This document shows, piece after piece, positions 8,891-17,766 of a stretch of 64,000 nt of DNA. Positions within the stretch are counted from its first letter, which is position 1, and every line of letters starts with the position of its first letter. Below the pieces are notes generated by a model. It had not been told where the DNA came from and searched no databases. It saw only the letters and a program-made list of their open reading frames with translations. The stretch comes from Chryseobacterium taeanense (GTDB lineage: Bacteria > Bacteroidota > Bacteroidia > Flavobacteriales > Weeksellaceae): positions 248,001-312,000 of the forward strand of contig NZ_FNDW01000004.1 in the NCBI RefSeq assembly GCF_900099685.1, written 5' to 3'. A program made the position numbers and the translations under genes.

Positions 8891-10564
8891 CTATTTTTCA
8901 TATGACGTTTCATGTATTTTTACGGCTCTTCCGCTTGGGTCGTTCATATTTTTGAATGCTTCATCCCATTCTAATGCAATTGGAGTGGAGCACGCAACAG
9001 ACGGAACAGACGGAACAGTAGCTGCAGCGGTCTCACTTGGAAAATGTTCTTCAAAAATAGATCTGTAGCGGTATTCTTCCTTATTTTGCGGCGTATTCAA
9101 AGGAAATCTGAATCTTGCATTGGTCATCATTTCGTCAGTCACTTCTTTTTCAGCAACTGCTTTTAAAGTATCGATCCATGAATAGCCGACACCATCAGAA
9201 AATTGCTCTTTCTGTCTCCAAACAATAGATTCAGGAAGGATGTCTTCGAATGCCTTTCGCAATACCCATTTTTCTATTTTTCCTTCAGCTGCATTTACCA
9301 TTTTATCTTTAGGGTTGATGGTCATGGCGATGTCCATAAATTCTTTATCTAAAAAAGGAACGCGACCTTCAATTCCCCAGCTCATTAAAGCTTTGTTGGC
9401 TCTCAGACAGTCATAAAGGTGAAGTTTTCCTAATTTTCTTACGGTTTCATCATGGAATTCTCTGGCATTTGGTGCTTTATGGAAATACAAATAACCTCCG
9501 AACAATTCGTCAGAACCCTCGCCGGAAAGTACCATTTTAATTCCCATTGATTTAATGACTCTGGCCAAAAGATACATCGGCGTAGAAGCTCTTATCGTAG
9601 TTACATCATAAGTTTCCAGATGACAAATCACATCACGGATCGCGTCGAGACCTTCCTGAACCGTGAAATTAACTTCATGATGAACAGATCCTATGTATTC
9701 TGCCGCTTTTTGTGCCGCTGCAAGATCCGGAGATCCTACAAGACCGACAGCAAAACTGTGAAGTCTCGGATACCAGGCTTCCTGAGTGTCTCCGCTCTCC
9801 ACTCTTTGTCGGGCAAATTTTGCTGTGATGGCTGAAATTACCGAAGAATCCAGGCCGCCGGAAAGCAAAACTCCGTAAGGAACATCGCTCATCAGTTGTC
9901 TGTGAACAGCATCTTCCAGGCCTTTTCTTAATTTATCAATATCAGTATAATTATCTTTTACCGAATCATAACTTTCCCAGTCTCTTTTATACCATTGCTG
10001 AAGCTCGCTTCCGTCTTTGCTGTACACCAGATGCCCGGGCAGAAAAGTTTCAATCTTTTTGCAGACACCTTCCAATGCTTTCAGCTCTGAGGCAACGTAG
10101 TAATTTCCATTTTTATCCCAGCCTTGATACAGCGGGCAGATTCCCATGTGGTCGCGGGCGATGAGGTAGATATCATTTTCTGTATCATAAAGGGAAAAAG
10201 CGAAAATGCCATTCAGTTTTTCGATAAAATCTTTTCCGTATTTTCTGTAAAGAGCTAAAATAACTTCACAATCAGATTGGGTCTGGAATTCATAATCAGG
10301 AAATTCTTCTTTTAATTCCCTGTGATTGTAAATCTCTCCGTTTACGGCAAGAGCTACTTTTCCGTCTTTTGTGAATAAAGGTTGTTTTCCTGAGGTAGGA
10401 TCTACGATAGCGAGTCTCTCATGAGAAAAAACTACTTTTTCATCCTGAAAAACTCCACTCCAGTCCGGACCCCTGTGACGGATTTTTTTAGACATTTCTA
10501 AAACCTGAGGTCTTAATATTTCAGTTTTTTGTTTGGCATCAAACAAACATACAATTCCACACAT
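8891..10564 (-). CDS. asnB: asparagine synthase B (glutamine-hydrolysing)
   Basis: 557 residues, full length for AsnB. The N-terminal class II glutaminase domain starts MCGIVCLFD with the catalytic Cys2, and the synthetase domain has the PP-loop LLSGGLDSSVISAI at about residue 234. It makes asparagine from aspartate, ATP and glutamine in the cytoplasm. It is transcribed alone from a well-formed promoter about 22 bp upstream and ends at a hairpin near 8800. Confidence 0.96.
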   Translation of the reverse strand: MCGIVCLFDAKQKTEILRPQVLEMSKKIRHRGPDWSGVFQDEKVVFSHERLAIVDPTSGKQPLFTKDGKVALAVNGEIYNHRELKEEFPDYEFQTQSDCEVILALYRKYGKDFIEKLNGIFAFSLYDTENDIYLIARDHMGICPLYQGWDKNGNYYVASELKALEGVCKKIETFLPGHLVYSKDGSELQQWYKRDWESYDSVKDNYTDIDKLRKGLEDAVHRQLMSDVPYGVLLSGGLDSSVISAITAKFARQRVESGDTQEAWYPRLHSFAVGLVGSPDLAAAQKAAEYIGSVHHEVNFTVQEGLDAIRDVICHLETYDVTTIRASTPMYLLARVIKSMGIKMVLSGEGSDELFGGYLYFHKAPNAREFHDETVRKLGKLHLYDCLRANKALMSWGIEGRVPFLDKEFMDIAMTINPKDKMVNAAEGKIEKWVLRKAFEDILPESIVWRQKEQFSDGVGYSWIDTLKAVAEKEVTDEMMTNARFRFPLNTPQNKEEYRYRSIFEEHFPSETAAATVPSVPSVACSTPIALEWDEAFKNMNDPSGRAVKIHETSYEK

Positions 10565-10585
10565 ATTTTATCATTTAATTTGAAA

Positions 10586-10616
10586 CAAAAATATAGTTGT
10601 GGTTTATAATAAACAA
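10586..10616 (-). promoter_or_regulatory. promoter of asnB, TTG-N20-TATTTTTG
   Basis: Minus strand TTG at 10614-10616 and TATTTTTG at 10586-10593 with 20 bp between them. Transcription would start close to the ATG. Confidence 0.7.
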
Positions 10617-10882
10617 TAAAAAATGTTATCAAGTTAATTTTTTTAACCAAATAATATTTTATAAAGTAAAATTTTAATTATAAATAAAAATTAAGCTGAT
10701 TTTAGTTAATTTTTTTCGTTATCATCTTCTCATAGCCTATATACAAAATAAAAATTAAAAAATTATTAATGTATGATAATTTATTATTAAGAATTTTATT
10801 CTTACTTTGTGCCTCGAAATAATTTTTTTTCATCATTTGTGTTTTTACCTTCTTGCAGATTTAATTTGCAAGAAGGTTTTTT
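10617..10882. other. AT-rich non-coding gap with a plus-strand terminator
   Basis: No convincing reading frame. The left part is almost pure A/T. The right end holds a plus-strand hairpin terminator (10847-10884) preceded by a weak promoter-like TTACTTTG near 10802, so a short plus-strand RNA is possible. Confidence 0.4.
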
Positions 10883-10884
10883 TT
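10847..10884 (+). terminator. hairpin terminator facing right, between two minus-strand genes
   Basis: ACCTTCTTGCA at 10847-10857 pairs perfectly with TGCAAGAAGGT at 10867-10877 and runs into eight T on the plus strand. On the minus strand there is no T run after the stem. Confidence 0.65.
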
Positions 10885-12547
10885 ATTCATTACCCAACAA
10901 AGCGCCTGAAACATTCCATGAACTGAAACTTGTTCCTTCCGTTGGACCTTGTGGAATTTTCACCTGAATTGTATGTTTTCCCGCTTTCAAATCTCCGAGG
11001 GAAATAAAGTTGGGATTGGTTACTGTTCCGGGACACCAATTGGAACGGCTTAAATCTGATGACGAAAGACCGTCTGCAAAATTTCCGGACGCAGGATTGT
11101 AAAGTCGGTATGAGCCGCAGTCTGATCTCCATGGTGTGAATGAGAAGGCCATTTTGCCGTCTAAAAGAATTGAATTTTCTTTTGGAATAAATTCGTCGCC
11201 GTTTTCCCAGCCGCCGTGTCCGGTGGTGATGTATCTCAGCTGTGCGTTCTTCAGATCTTTTTTTAATGTAAATTCTACAACCAGACCTTTATCCTTATCA
11301 AACATTGTAGAATAGTCCTGACCTGCCATTTCCATAATATTCAGTGTGTTGAATAAAGGAATTACAGTATTGTTTTTATGAATGTTCTGATCGCTTTTAT
11401 GGATGGTAATTTCAAGACTCACTTTATGTCCGCCTTTGTCGTAGTTCCCAATAAAAGCTCCCACCCAAAGTTCTTTTTCATTTAAAGAAGGCTTAAGTTC
11501 GGTAATATCCTGTCGGTACGGGCTTATCGTCTGCCATGTTTTATCTTTAAGCTGAAGATTATTGAATTTATTAACTCCAAAAGCTGTAAAGAAGCGCATC
11601 ATTTCAACAGCTGGATTATAATTTTCTGTTGAAACCACTCCGAAATACTGCTTTCCGTTTCCGTTGTCATACAGTGGAAGCTTGTTTACGCCATTTTCCA
11701 GACCATCCAGAAAAGATTCTTTTTTATCTTCAGGAATAAAAAATACGGTTCCGGTTCTGTCATAAGCATCGCCGTTGGACTGTTGCTTTAATTCAACGAA
11801 AATATTTTCACCTTCCGAAATTTTCGGGAACTTAATTTTTTTAAGGATAATCGTTCCTTTGGCGAATCTTTTAATCTCGCTATCTGATTTAGACTCATCT
11901 GAAAATCTGATGGTTTCGTTTTCAAAGACTTTTAAAGTTGTGAACCTGCTTTTCCAAACCATATCTTTATAACCAAGCTGATCGGTAGACTTAACGTTGC
12001 CGCTCAGGATTTTATCAATATCGGTTTTTTTTACTTTTTTAATTGAATTTGCAGTAATCATTGAGTTTTTATTTCTTTCAATCTCTAAAACAAACCCTAA
12101 GCTTTGTCCGAGAATCGAAGGTCCTCCTTGAATTTTGAGATCGTTGGTGTACCAAACCTCAATGGTGTTTGAATTGATTTTGGTCACTGCTTTTTTACAG
12201 GTATAGCCCAAAATCTTTTTCGTTTCATTGGTAAATTCAAAGGTTTGCTTTCCTACAGATTCTGAGTCGGAAGTTGAAATTATTTCGCCAGGTTTTAAAA
12301 AAGCATAAGAAATTACAGTATTTGACGGTTTTTCAATTTTCGTTATTTCATATGGGAATTCTGCTTTTTGTTCTCTTATGTTGGTATTCAGAATAAAATT
12401 TTCTTTTTCATTGACCCAAACTAAAGTAAGAGGCTGTTCTTTTATTATTTTTCCATTGTATGAGCTTACATATTGAATTTCATACGTTTGGGCGAACGTA
12501 AAGAATGATAAAAAGATAAAGACGCTGAATAAAAATTTATGTTGCAT
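10883..12547 (-). CDS. secreted PNGase F-like glycan amidase with extra N-terminal domain
   Basis: 554 residues with signal peptide MQHKFLFSVFIFLSFFTFAQ. Residues about 20-185 look like a separate domain with a GLPGLI-type pattern (ILGYTCKKAVTK, IQGGPSILGQSLGFVLEIE). Residues about 195-554 resemble the two jelly rolls of flavobacterial PNGase F: NGDAYDR (D263) fits the catalytic Asp of WDR, and NGDEFIPKEN (E452) fits the catalytic Glu of the second lobe, with the later SNWCPG motif also shared. Equivalence of the third acidic residue is unclear. The likely role is release of N-glycans from glycoproteins outside the cytoplasm, inferred from the family. Confidence 0.75.
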   Translation of the reverse strand: MQHKFLFSVFIFLSFFTFAQTYEIQYVSSYNGKIIKEQPLTLVWVNEKENFILNTNIREQKAEFPYEITKIEKPSNTVISYAFLKPGEIISTSDSESVGKQTFEFTNETKKILGYTCKKAVTKINSNTIEVWYTNDLKIQGGPSILGQSLGFVLEIERNKNSMITANSIKKVKKTDIDKILSGNVKSTDQLGYKDMVWKSRFTTLKVFENETIRFSDESKSDSEIKRFAKGTIILKKIKFPKISEGENIFVELKQQSNGDAYDRTGTVFFIPEDKKESFLDGLENGVNKLPLYDNGNGKQYFGVVSTENYNPAVEMMRFFTAFGVNKFNNLQLKDKTWQTISPYRQDITELKPSLNEKELWVGAFIGNYDKGGHKVSLEITIHKSDQNIHKNNTVIPLFNTLNIMEMAGQDYSTMFDKDKGLVVEFTLKKDLKNAQLRYITTGHGGWENGDEFIPKENSILLDGKMAFSFTPWRSDCGSYRLYNPASGNFADGLSSSDLSRSNWCPGTVTNPNFISLGDLKAGKHTIQVKIPQGPTEGTSFSSWNVSGALLGNE

Positions 12548-12565
12548 ATAGGCTGTTGGTTTTCA

Positions 12566-12573
12566 CAAAGATA
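12566..12573 (-). promoter_or_regulatory. -7 box TATCTTTG for the PNGase F-like gene
   Basis: Exact TAnnTTTG match on the minus strand, 18 bp upstream of the ATG. It is embedded in a CACAAAG...CTTTGTG inverted repeat (12564-12594). Confidence 0.55.
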
Positions 12574-12681
12574 AATTTTAATACCAACTTTGTGAACGAT
12601 TAGTTTTCAATTATATGTCGGTAAAATTATGCAAAAAGTTACATGATATTTTGACAGAATCTGATTTATGTTTAAATAAAA

Positions 12682-12705
12682 AACTACCCTGAATACAGAG
12701 TAGTT
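12682..12705 (-). terminator. terminator of the rRNA methyltransferase gene
   Basis: AACTAC pairs with GTAGTT and on the minus strand is followed by a T run. Confidence 0.6.
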
Positions 12706-12729
12706 GTCTTATTTATATGTTTATGAATT

Positions 12730-13935
12730 TTAAGAAATTCTTTCAATCAGAGCCATGTAGAAACCATCGTAGCCTTCGCTTGGCATTACTTTCTCATCTT
12801 TGAGCATCTTAAAATTAGGATTGTTTTTCAAAAATTCTTCAACCTGTCCATTGTTCTCTGAAGGTAAAATGGAACATGTTGCATACACCATTTTTCCACC
12901 CTTTTTAAGCATTTTAGAATAATCCTGAAGAATCTGCTGCTGCTCTTTTTTAATCCTGTCGATAAAATCCTGGTCGATTTTCCATTTGCTGTCGGGATTT
13001 CTTTTCAAAACACCGAGTCCTGAGCAAGGCGCGTCGATGAGTAATCTGTCGGCTTTGTCATGAAGTCTCTTAATTACTTTATTGTCAGAAATCATACGGG
13101 TCTCGATGTTGTGAGCACCTGCTCTTTTTGCGCGGCGTTTCAGCTCTGCCAGTTTCCATTCAAAAATATCTAAAGCAATGATCTGTCCTTTATTTCCCAT
13201 TAAAGCTGCGAGGTGAAGTGTTTTTCCTCCGGCACCGGCGCACGCATCAACAACTCTTTGACCTTCTTTTACATCAAGAAAATACCCGATTTTCTGTGAA
13301 GAGGCATCCTGCACTTCAAATAATCCTTCTTTAAAGGCTGTGGTAAGAAAAACATTCTTTTTTTCTTCCAGCTGAACGGCATCTGGGTAATTTTTTATAG
13401 GATAAGATGTGATATTTTCATCAGCAAGGTCGGAGATAAGTTCTTTTGTGGTAGTTCTTAAAGAATTGGCCCTCAATACAGTCGGTGCCTGTTCGTTTAG
13501 AGCATACATTTCCTTTTCCCATTTTTCACCCAGCTCCTTTTCCAAGGTTTCAGCAAGCCAGTCGGGAATGGAATGTTCAATTGCTTTTGTAGGAACAGTT
13601 CCTTTTTTAAGCTTTGTAAGGATGTCGGCGATCTTTATTCCGTCAAATTCTTCAAACTTTTTATAATTGGTTTTACTCCAGAGGAGGTAGGCTAGTATCA
13701 ATTTGTAGACATTGTTGGGTTTTACCCCTTCTCCCATATAATATTCAAGGCGCTTTTTCCAGCGGATGATGTTATAGAAAATCTCAGAAACAACAGCTCT
13801 GTCCTGGCTTCCCCATTTTTTGTTTGCTTTTAAAAGTCTTTCGATCACTTTATCGGCATATTTGTTTTTCTCAAAAAATGTTTCCTGTAAAGCATCGTGA
13901 ATACCGATGGCTAAGTTTCTGTGAATAAGTTCCAT
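12730..13935 (-). CDS. RsmB/NOP2 family rRNA (cytosine-C5) methyltransferase
   Basis: 401 residues. An N-terminal helical region of about 140 residues precedes a class I SAM-dependent methyltransferase domain. The SAM loop is VVDACAGAGGKTLHLAAL. Both family cysteine motifs are present: DAPCSGLGVLKRNPDSKW (about residue 303) and YATCSILPSENNGQVEEF, as in RsmB and RsmF m5C enzymes. It would methylate a cytosine in 16S rRNA; the exact position is not determinable. Single-gene unit with a TATTTTTG box upstream. Confidence 0.9.
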   Translation of the reverse strand: MELIHRNLAIGIHDALQETFFEKNKYADKVIERLLKANKKWGSQDRAVVSEIFYNIIRWKKRLEYYMGEGVKPNNVYKLILAYLLWSKTNYKKFEEFDGIKIADILTKLKKGTVPTKAIEHSIPDWLAETLEKELGEKWEKEMYALNEQAPTVLRANSLRTTTKELISDLADENITSYPIKNYPDAVQLEEKKNVFLTTAFKEGLFEVQDASSQKIGYFLDVKEGQRVVDACAGAGGKTLHLAALMGNKGQIIALDIFEWKLAELKRRAKRAGAHNIETRMISDNKVIKRLHDKADRLLIDAPCSGLGVLKRNPDSKWKIDQDFIDRIKKEQQQILQDYSKMLKKGGKMVYATCSILPSENNGQVEEFLKNNPNFKMLKDEKVMPSEGYDGFYMALIERIS

Positions 13936-13963
13936 AAAATTGGGTTCTGCTATTTTGAATCTG

Positions 13964-13971
13964 CAAAAATA
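13964..13971 (-). promoter_or_regulatory. -7 box TATTTTTG for the rRNA methyltransferase
   Basis: Exact TAnnTTTG match on the minus strand, 28 bp from the ATG; no upstream TTG at standard spacing. Confidence 0.5.
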
Positions 13972-14090
13972 CGAAAATTTAAACTTTTATAGTTATAAAT
14001 TGTAAGTTATGAATTATGAGTCGGTTTCAACTTTTTTAGTGCGTGTTAATTTATAATTCTTAATTTTTTTAACTCATCACTCAAAAAACC

Positions 14091-14098
14091 TACCTTTG
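14091..14098 (+). promoter_or_regulatory. -7 box TACCTTTG for the PhnA-like gene
   Basis: Exact TAnnTTTG match, 15 bp before the ATG at 14114. A TTG at 14096 lies inside this box and cannot be the translation start. Confidence 0.6.
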
Positions 14099-14113
14099 CA
14101 AAAAATTGAAAAT

Positions 14114-14458
14114 ATGAGTGATACTGTACTTTGTCCGAAATGCGGCTCCGAATTTACTTACCCAAGTGATAATATGATGGTTTGTTCTCAATGTTTCTAC
14201 GAATGGAACCCTGAAGAAGCAGCTGCCACAACATCAGATTCAGGAAAAATTTTAGATTCAAATGGTAATGAACTGCAAGACAGAGATTCTGTAGTCGTTA
14301 TTAAAGATCTTCCTGTAAAAGGAGCGCCAAAGCCTGTAAAAGCCGGAACAAAAGTGAAAAATATACGCCTGAGACCTGACAGCGATCATAATATTGACTG
14401 TAAAATAGATGGTTTTGGAGCTATGGCTTTGAAATCAGAATTTGTGAAAAAGGCATAA
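14114..14458 (+). CDS. PhnA/YjdM-like zinc-ribbon protein
   Basis: 114 residues. The N-terminal zinc ribbon has CPKCGSEF followed by CSQCFYEW, a four-cysteine metal site. The C-terminal domain contains [15 protein letters not shown] and ends in [14 protein letters not shown], the usual arrangement of the PhnA family (alkylphosphonate utilisation operon protein, YjdM). The biochemical function of the family is not settled; no phosphonate genes lie near. ATG at 14114 (MSDTVLCPK) is chosen because the TTG upstream is part of the promoter. Confidence 0.88.
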   Translation: MSDTVLCPKCGSEFTYPSDNMMVCSQCFYEWNPEEAAATTSDSGKILDSNGNELQDRDSVVVIKDLPVKGAPKPVKAGTKVKNIRLRPDSDHNIDCKIDGFGAMALKSEFVKKA

Positions 14459-14573
14459 AAAAAGGAAAGAATTGGACAGTGTAATCTTTCAAAAAACTAG
14501 ATTGCAGAACTGCTAATTTTCGTTTTAGGAGGCAGAAAGAGAATTAACCAAAAATTTCCTTATGCTGTGGAAG

Positions 14574-14625
14574 TACAAATGTAAGAAAAAGTTTTAAACA
14601 AGATTCTTGCATTTGTATTTTTTTT
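14574..14625 (+). terminator. long stem terminator downstream of the PhnA-like gene
   Basis: TACAAATGTAAGAA (14574-14587) pairs with TTCTTGCATTTGTA (14604-14617), 14 bp with one U-G, then eight T. It lies 115 bp after the PhnA-like stop, implying a long 3' untranslated tail or a separate short transcript. Confidence 0.7.
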
Positions 14626-14712
14626 ATGCACAATTCCATAATAACTATTGGATAATCTGTATCTTATAATTGTAGAGTGTAACAGGGTTTGATATTTAAT
14701 GATGATTTTTCA

Positions 14713-14840
14713 GGAGCTATTTCCCGCTATCGCTACTCGCTTTTTTTCTTTTTCGGAGGCTGCGGCGGCTTTGCCGCCGGCAGCCTCCGAAAAAGAAAAA
14801 GAGCTCAAACACGCCGCTCAATCGGGGCTAGTTTTTGGCC
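14713..14840. repeat. dispersed GC-rich palindromic repeat, copy 1
   Basis: Starts GGAGCTATTTCCCGCT and ends near ATCGGGGCTAGTTTTTGG. The centre is an inverted repeat: 21 bp arms at 14743-14763 and 14780-14800 and an inner GGCGGC/GCCGCC stem, giving about 27 paired bases with one bulged G. The composition contrasts with the AT-rich surroundings. Sequence at the right edge of the window (63854-63984) shares the same start and end. No gene is present in 14459-14866. Confidence 0.7.
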
Positions 14841-14866
14841 GTTCTCATGAACTTTTAGAGTAAGAA

Positions 14867-15802
14867 TCAATCAAATGTAATATTTACAGAATTTTCAATT
14901 CTCTGGTCTGTATAGATAATCAGTTCTTTATTTTTTACCATTATTTTATTCCAATAATGATTTCCGGCAAACCGGCTTTCCTGTACTTCAGCTTCAATAC
15001 CATTTTCTGAAATTTTTATTTCTTTGGGATAATATGAAAATTTACGGATACCAAAGTCAGTCACTTCATTATCGTTAAAGATATTCACCTCACCAAAAAG
15101 CTTAGCTACATAAGGATTGTAAGGATTTTTGAAAGCTTTTTCAGGATCTCCTTCCTGAACGATTGCTCCGTTTTGTAATACAACAATTTCATCCAGCCAC
15201 GGAATGATATCCTGTAATTCATGTGTAGAAATAACCAGTGAAATATTCTGCTGTTTTACATAGCGGAATAATTTTTCGCGGAGTTCAATTTTTCTAGGAA
15301 AATCAAGGTTGCTGAAAGGTTCGTCAAGAATCAGAAGCTTTGGAAGCACAGAAAGCGCTCTGGCAATGGCAACGCGCTGCTGCTGCCCTCCGCTTAGGTA
15401 TTTTGGAAGAATATTGGCAAAATCTTCAAGGCCGACAACTTCGAGAAGCTCACTCACGGTTTCTTTTTTCTTTGTGAGGTTGATATTAGAAATAAATTTA
15501 CCTACATTTTCAGCTACCGTCGCATAAGGCATAAGATCAAAATTCTGGGCTACAAATTTCATTTTTGCCTCACCCGGAACCAGATTACCTTTAGGTCCCA
15601 TCAGTTTTTCGCCGTCAAAAATAATTTCGCCGTTTTGCCAGTCGAGGAGACCGTAGATCAGACTCAATAAAGTCGATTTACCACAGCCGCTTTCACCGGC
15701 GAGCGCAATGATACTGCCTTCTTCAAACCTTAAATTAAGGTTCTGAAACAAAGGTTTTTCCTGGGAATATGAAAAATATAAATTGTTTATTTCTAATAGC
15801 AT
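14867..15802 (-). CDS. ABC transporter ATP-binding protein (no adjacent permease)
   Basis: 311 residues. The first ~225 form a complete ABC ATPase: Walker A GESGCGKSTLLSL, signature LSGGQQQRVAIARAL, Walker B LLILDEPFSNLD and the switch His in STHELQD. A further ~70 residues after EVNIFNDNEV look like a TOBE-like regulatory tail, as in polyamine, sulfate or iron importer ATPases. No permease or binding protein lies nearby, so its partners and substrate are unknown. It is divergent from the YceI lipoprotein gene. Confidence 0.88.
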   Translation of the reverse strand: MLLEINNLYFSYSQEKPLFQNLNLRFEEGSIIALAGESGCGKSTLLSLIYGLLDWQNGEIIFDGEKLMGPKGNLVPGEAKMKFVAQNFDLMPYATVAENVGKFISNINLTKKKETVSELLEVVGLEDFANILPKYLSGGQQQRVAIARALSVLPKLLILDEPFSNLDFPRKIELREKLFRYVKQQNISLVISTHELQDIIPWLDEIVVLQNGAIVQEGDPEKAFKNPYNPYVAKLFGEVNIFNDNEVTDFGIRKFSYYPKEIKISENGIEAEVQESRFAGNHYWNKIMVKNKELIIYTDQRIENSVNITFD

Positions 15803-15886
15803 ATTACAAATGTAATGAATTGAAATGTTTCTAGGAAAGAACGGTTTTTTTTATTATTTTAGCACAAGTAATAAAATATTAAAATT

Positions 15887-16543
15887 ATGAAAAAAAGGCT
15901 ATTTTCGGTAGTTTTTTCTATGCTTTTGGTTGCATCCTTCATGATCTCGTGTAAAAAGGAAAAACCTGTTTCGGAAAGTAATGAAGCTGTTACTGCTAAA
16001 AATGGGACAGAATTTACGGTAGATACTTTAAACAGTAGAGTAGAATGGAAAGGATATAAAATTTTTAAATCTGAAAATACCAGCCATTTTGGAACCATTA
16101 AATTTGAAAGCGGCGATGTTACTGTAAAAGATTCAATACTTGAGAGCGGAAAATTTGTAGCAGATATGACTTCTCTTACTTCCGAAGACCTAAAAAATAA
16201 TGCAGGACAGTTGGAAAAACTGAACGGACATCTGAAAAGCGGAGATTTCTTTGAAGTGGAAAAATTCCCCACAGCTTCCTTTGAAATTACAAAAGTAACG
16301 CCCTCTGCTGAAGGAGATTATAATACTTTGCTAGATGGAAATTTAACTGTAAAAGGAATTACAAAACCTGTTCAGTTCAAAGCGAATGTTTCTTTGAAGG
16401 AAGGAATGGTAAGCATTGCAACAGAACCAAAAGATATCAGTAGAGAAGAGTTTGGCGTTAAATTTCAGAGCCCTGTAGAAAACGGTGTTATCAAAGATGA
16501 AATTACACTTCAGATCAATGTGAAGGCTTTAGAGAAAAAATAA
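15887..16543 (+). CDS. YceI family lipoprotein
   Basis: 218 residues with a lipoprotein signal: MKKRLFSVVFSMLLVASFMI then SC, lipidation at Cys22. From about residue 42 it has the YceI beta-barrel pattern: VDTLNSRVEWKGYKIF, HFGTIKFESGDV, FPTASFEITKV and LTVKGITKPVQF. YceI proteins bind isoprenoid-type lipids in the periplasm; here it would be membrane-anchored. It has its own terminator just before the pheS promoter. Confidence 0.92.
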   Translation: MKKRLFSVVFSMLLVASFMISCKKEKPVSESNEAVTAKNGTEFTVDTLNSRVEWKGYKIFKSENTSHFGTIKFESGDVTVKDSILESGKFVADMTSLTSEDLKNNAGQLEKLNGHLKSGDFFEVEKFPTASFEITKVTPSAEGDYNTLLDGNLTVKGITKPVQFKANVSLKEGMVSIATEPKDISREEFGVKFQSPVENGVIKDEITLQINVKALEKK

Positions 16544-16573
16544 TTTTTTTATTTAAGTGAAATAAGTGATTGA

Positions 16574-16603
16574 AGTCTGTCTCTGAATGGGACAGATTTT
16601 TTT
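16574..16603 (+). terminator. terminator of the YceI gene
   Basis: TCTGTC (16576-16581) pairs with GACAGA (16591-16596), followed by seven T. Confidence 0.75.
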
Positions 16604-16638
16604 AACAATTTAAGGAAAAATATTTCGCTGAAAAACCG

Positions 16639-16646
16639 TATTTTTG
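16639..16646 (+). promoter_or_regulatory. -7 box TATTTTTG for pheS
   Basis: Exact TAnnTTTG match, 25 bp upstream of the pheS ATG. Confidence 0.6.
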
Positions 16647-16671
16647 CAAAACATTTTGAAAGGGTAAAACA

Positions 16672-17682
16672 ATGATAGAAAAGATAGAAGAGTTACTGGT
16701 TGAGGTAAACAGCTTCAGTGCCACATCAAAAGAAGAGATCGAAAACTTCCGTATCAAATACAATGGAAAGAAAGGAATTCTGAATGATTTTTTCGAAAAA
16801 TTTAAAGAAGTTCCTAATGACCAGAAGAAAGATTTCGGTCAGAAGATCAATACTTTGAAGCAGGCAGTTAATGTAAAACTGGAGGATTTGAAAAATTCTT
16901 CAGCATCTTCTGTTATAATTGAAAAGGAAGATCTTACGAGACCTGCTTTTCCTTTGGATCTTGGGTCGAGACACCCTATAAATCTTGTGAAAAACAGAAT
17001 CATCGAGATTTTCAAATCTATTGGTTTTGCTGTGGCAGATGGTCCTGAAATTGAAGATGACTGGCACAATTTCACCGCACTGAATCTTCCGGAATATCAT
17101 CCGGCAAGAGATATGCAGGATACTTTTTTCATCGAACAGAATCCTGATATTTTGTTGAGAACACACACATCTTCTGTGCAGATTCGCTATATGGAGGAAA
17201 ATAAACCGCCTATCAGAATCCTGTCTCCGGGAAGGGTTTTCAGAAATGAGGCAGTATCTTCACGTTCTCACTGTATTTTCCATCAGATTGAGGGTTTATA
17301 TATTGATGAGAATGTAAGTTTTGCTGATCTTAAACAAACGATACAGTTTTTCACAACGGAACTTTTCGGAAAGTCTAAAATCAGATTACGTCCTTCTTAT
17401 TTCCCTTTTACAGAACCTAGTGCTGAAATTGATGTCTATTGGGGACTCAACTCAGAAACGGATTACAGAATCACAAAAGGAACAGGCTGGCTTGAAATCA
17501 TGGGTTGCGGAATGGTAGATCCGGCGGTTTTGAAAAACGTTAATATTGATCCTGAAAAATATTCAGGTTATGCCTTCGGAATGGGAATTGAAAGAATCGT
17601 TATGCTTCTTTATCAGATGAGTGATATCAGAATGTTTTTCGAAAATGATATCAGAACGCTTGAGCAGTTTAAAAGTCTTTAA
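16672..17682 (+). CDS. pheS: phenylalanine--tRNA ligase alpha subunit
   Basis: 336 residues, normal for PheS. An N-terminal coiled coil (about 1-90) precedes the class II aminoacyl-tRNA synthetase core. Motif 2 is seen as [22 protein letters not shown], shortened here to its centre [10 protein letters not shown], and motif 3 as [14 protein letters not shown]. It charges tRNA-Phe together with PheT, whose gene is not adjacent. Monocistronic, ending in a strong hairpin. Confidence 0.97.
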   Translation: MIEKIEELLVEVNSFSATSKEEIENFRIKYNGKKGILNDFFEKFKEVPNDQKKDFGQKINTLKQAVNVKLEDLKNSSASSVIIEKEDLTRPAFPLDLGSRHPINLVKNRIIEIFKSIGFAVADGPEIEDDWHNFTALNLPEYHPARDMQDTFFIEQNPDILLRTHTSSVQIRYMEENKPPIRILSPGRVFRNEAVSSRSHCIFHQIEGLYIDENVSFADLKQTIQFFTTELFGKSKIRLRPSYFPFTEPSAEIDVYWGLNSETDYRITKGTGWLEIMGCGMVDPAVLKNVNIDPEKYSGYAFGMGIERIVMLLYQMSDIRMFFENDIRTLEQFKSL

Positions 17683-17708
17683 ATTAGTTAAAAACTCATA
17701 CATATTAT

Positions 17709-17739
17709 ATCCTGTAAATTATTTTTACAGGATTTTTTA
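17709..17739 (+). terminator. terminator of pheS
   Basis: ATCCTGTAAA (17709-17718) pairs perfectly with TTTACAGGAT (17724-17733), then a T run. Confidence 0.85.
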
Positions 17740-17766
17740 TTACTTTTATGCCCTTAAATAACCCTG

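Noticed and set aside
14096..14113. TTG start adding six residues to the PhnA-like protein
   Set aside because: The TTG is inside the TACCTTTG promoter box; the ATG at 14114 gives the family N-terminus. The same reasoning removed upstream starts at 2335, 8714, 39014 and 63676.
15859..16272. Minus-strand frame of 137 residues over the YceI gene
   Set aside because: Antisense to a clear lipoprotein gene with signal peptide and YceI motifs.
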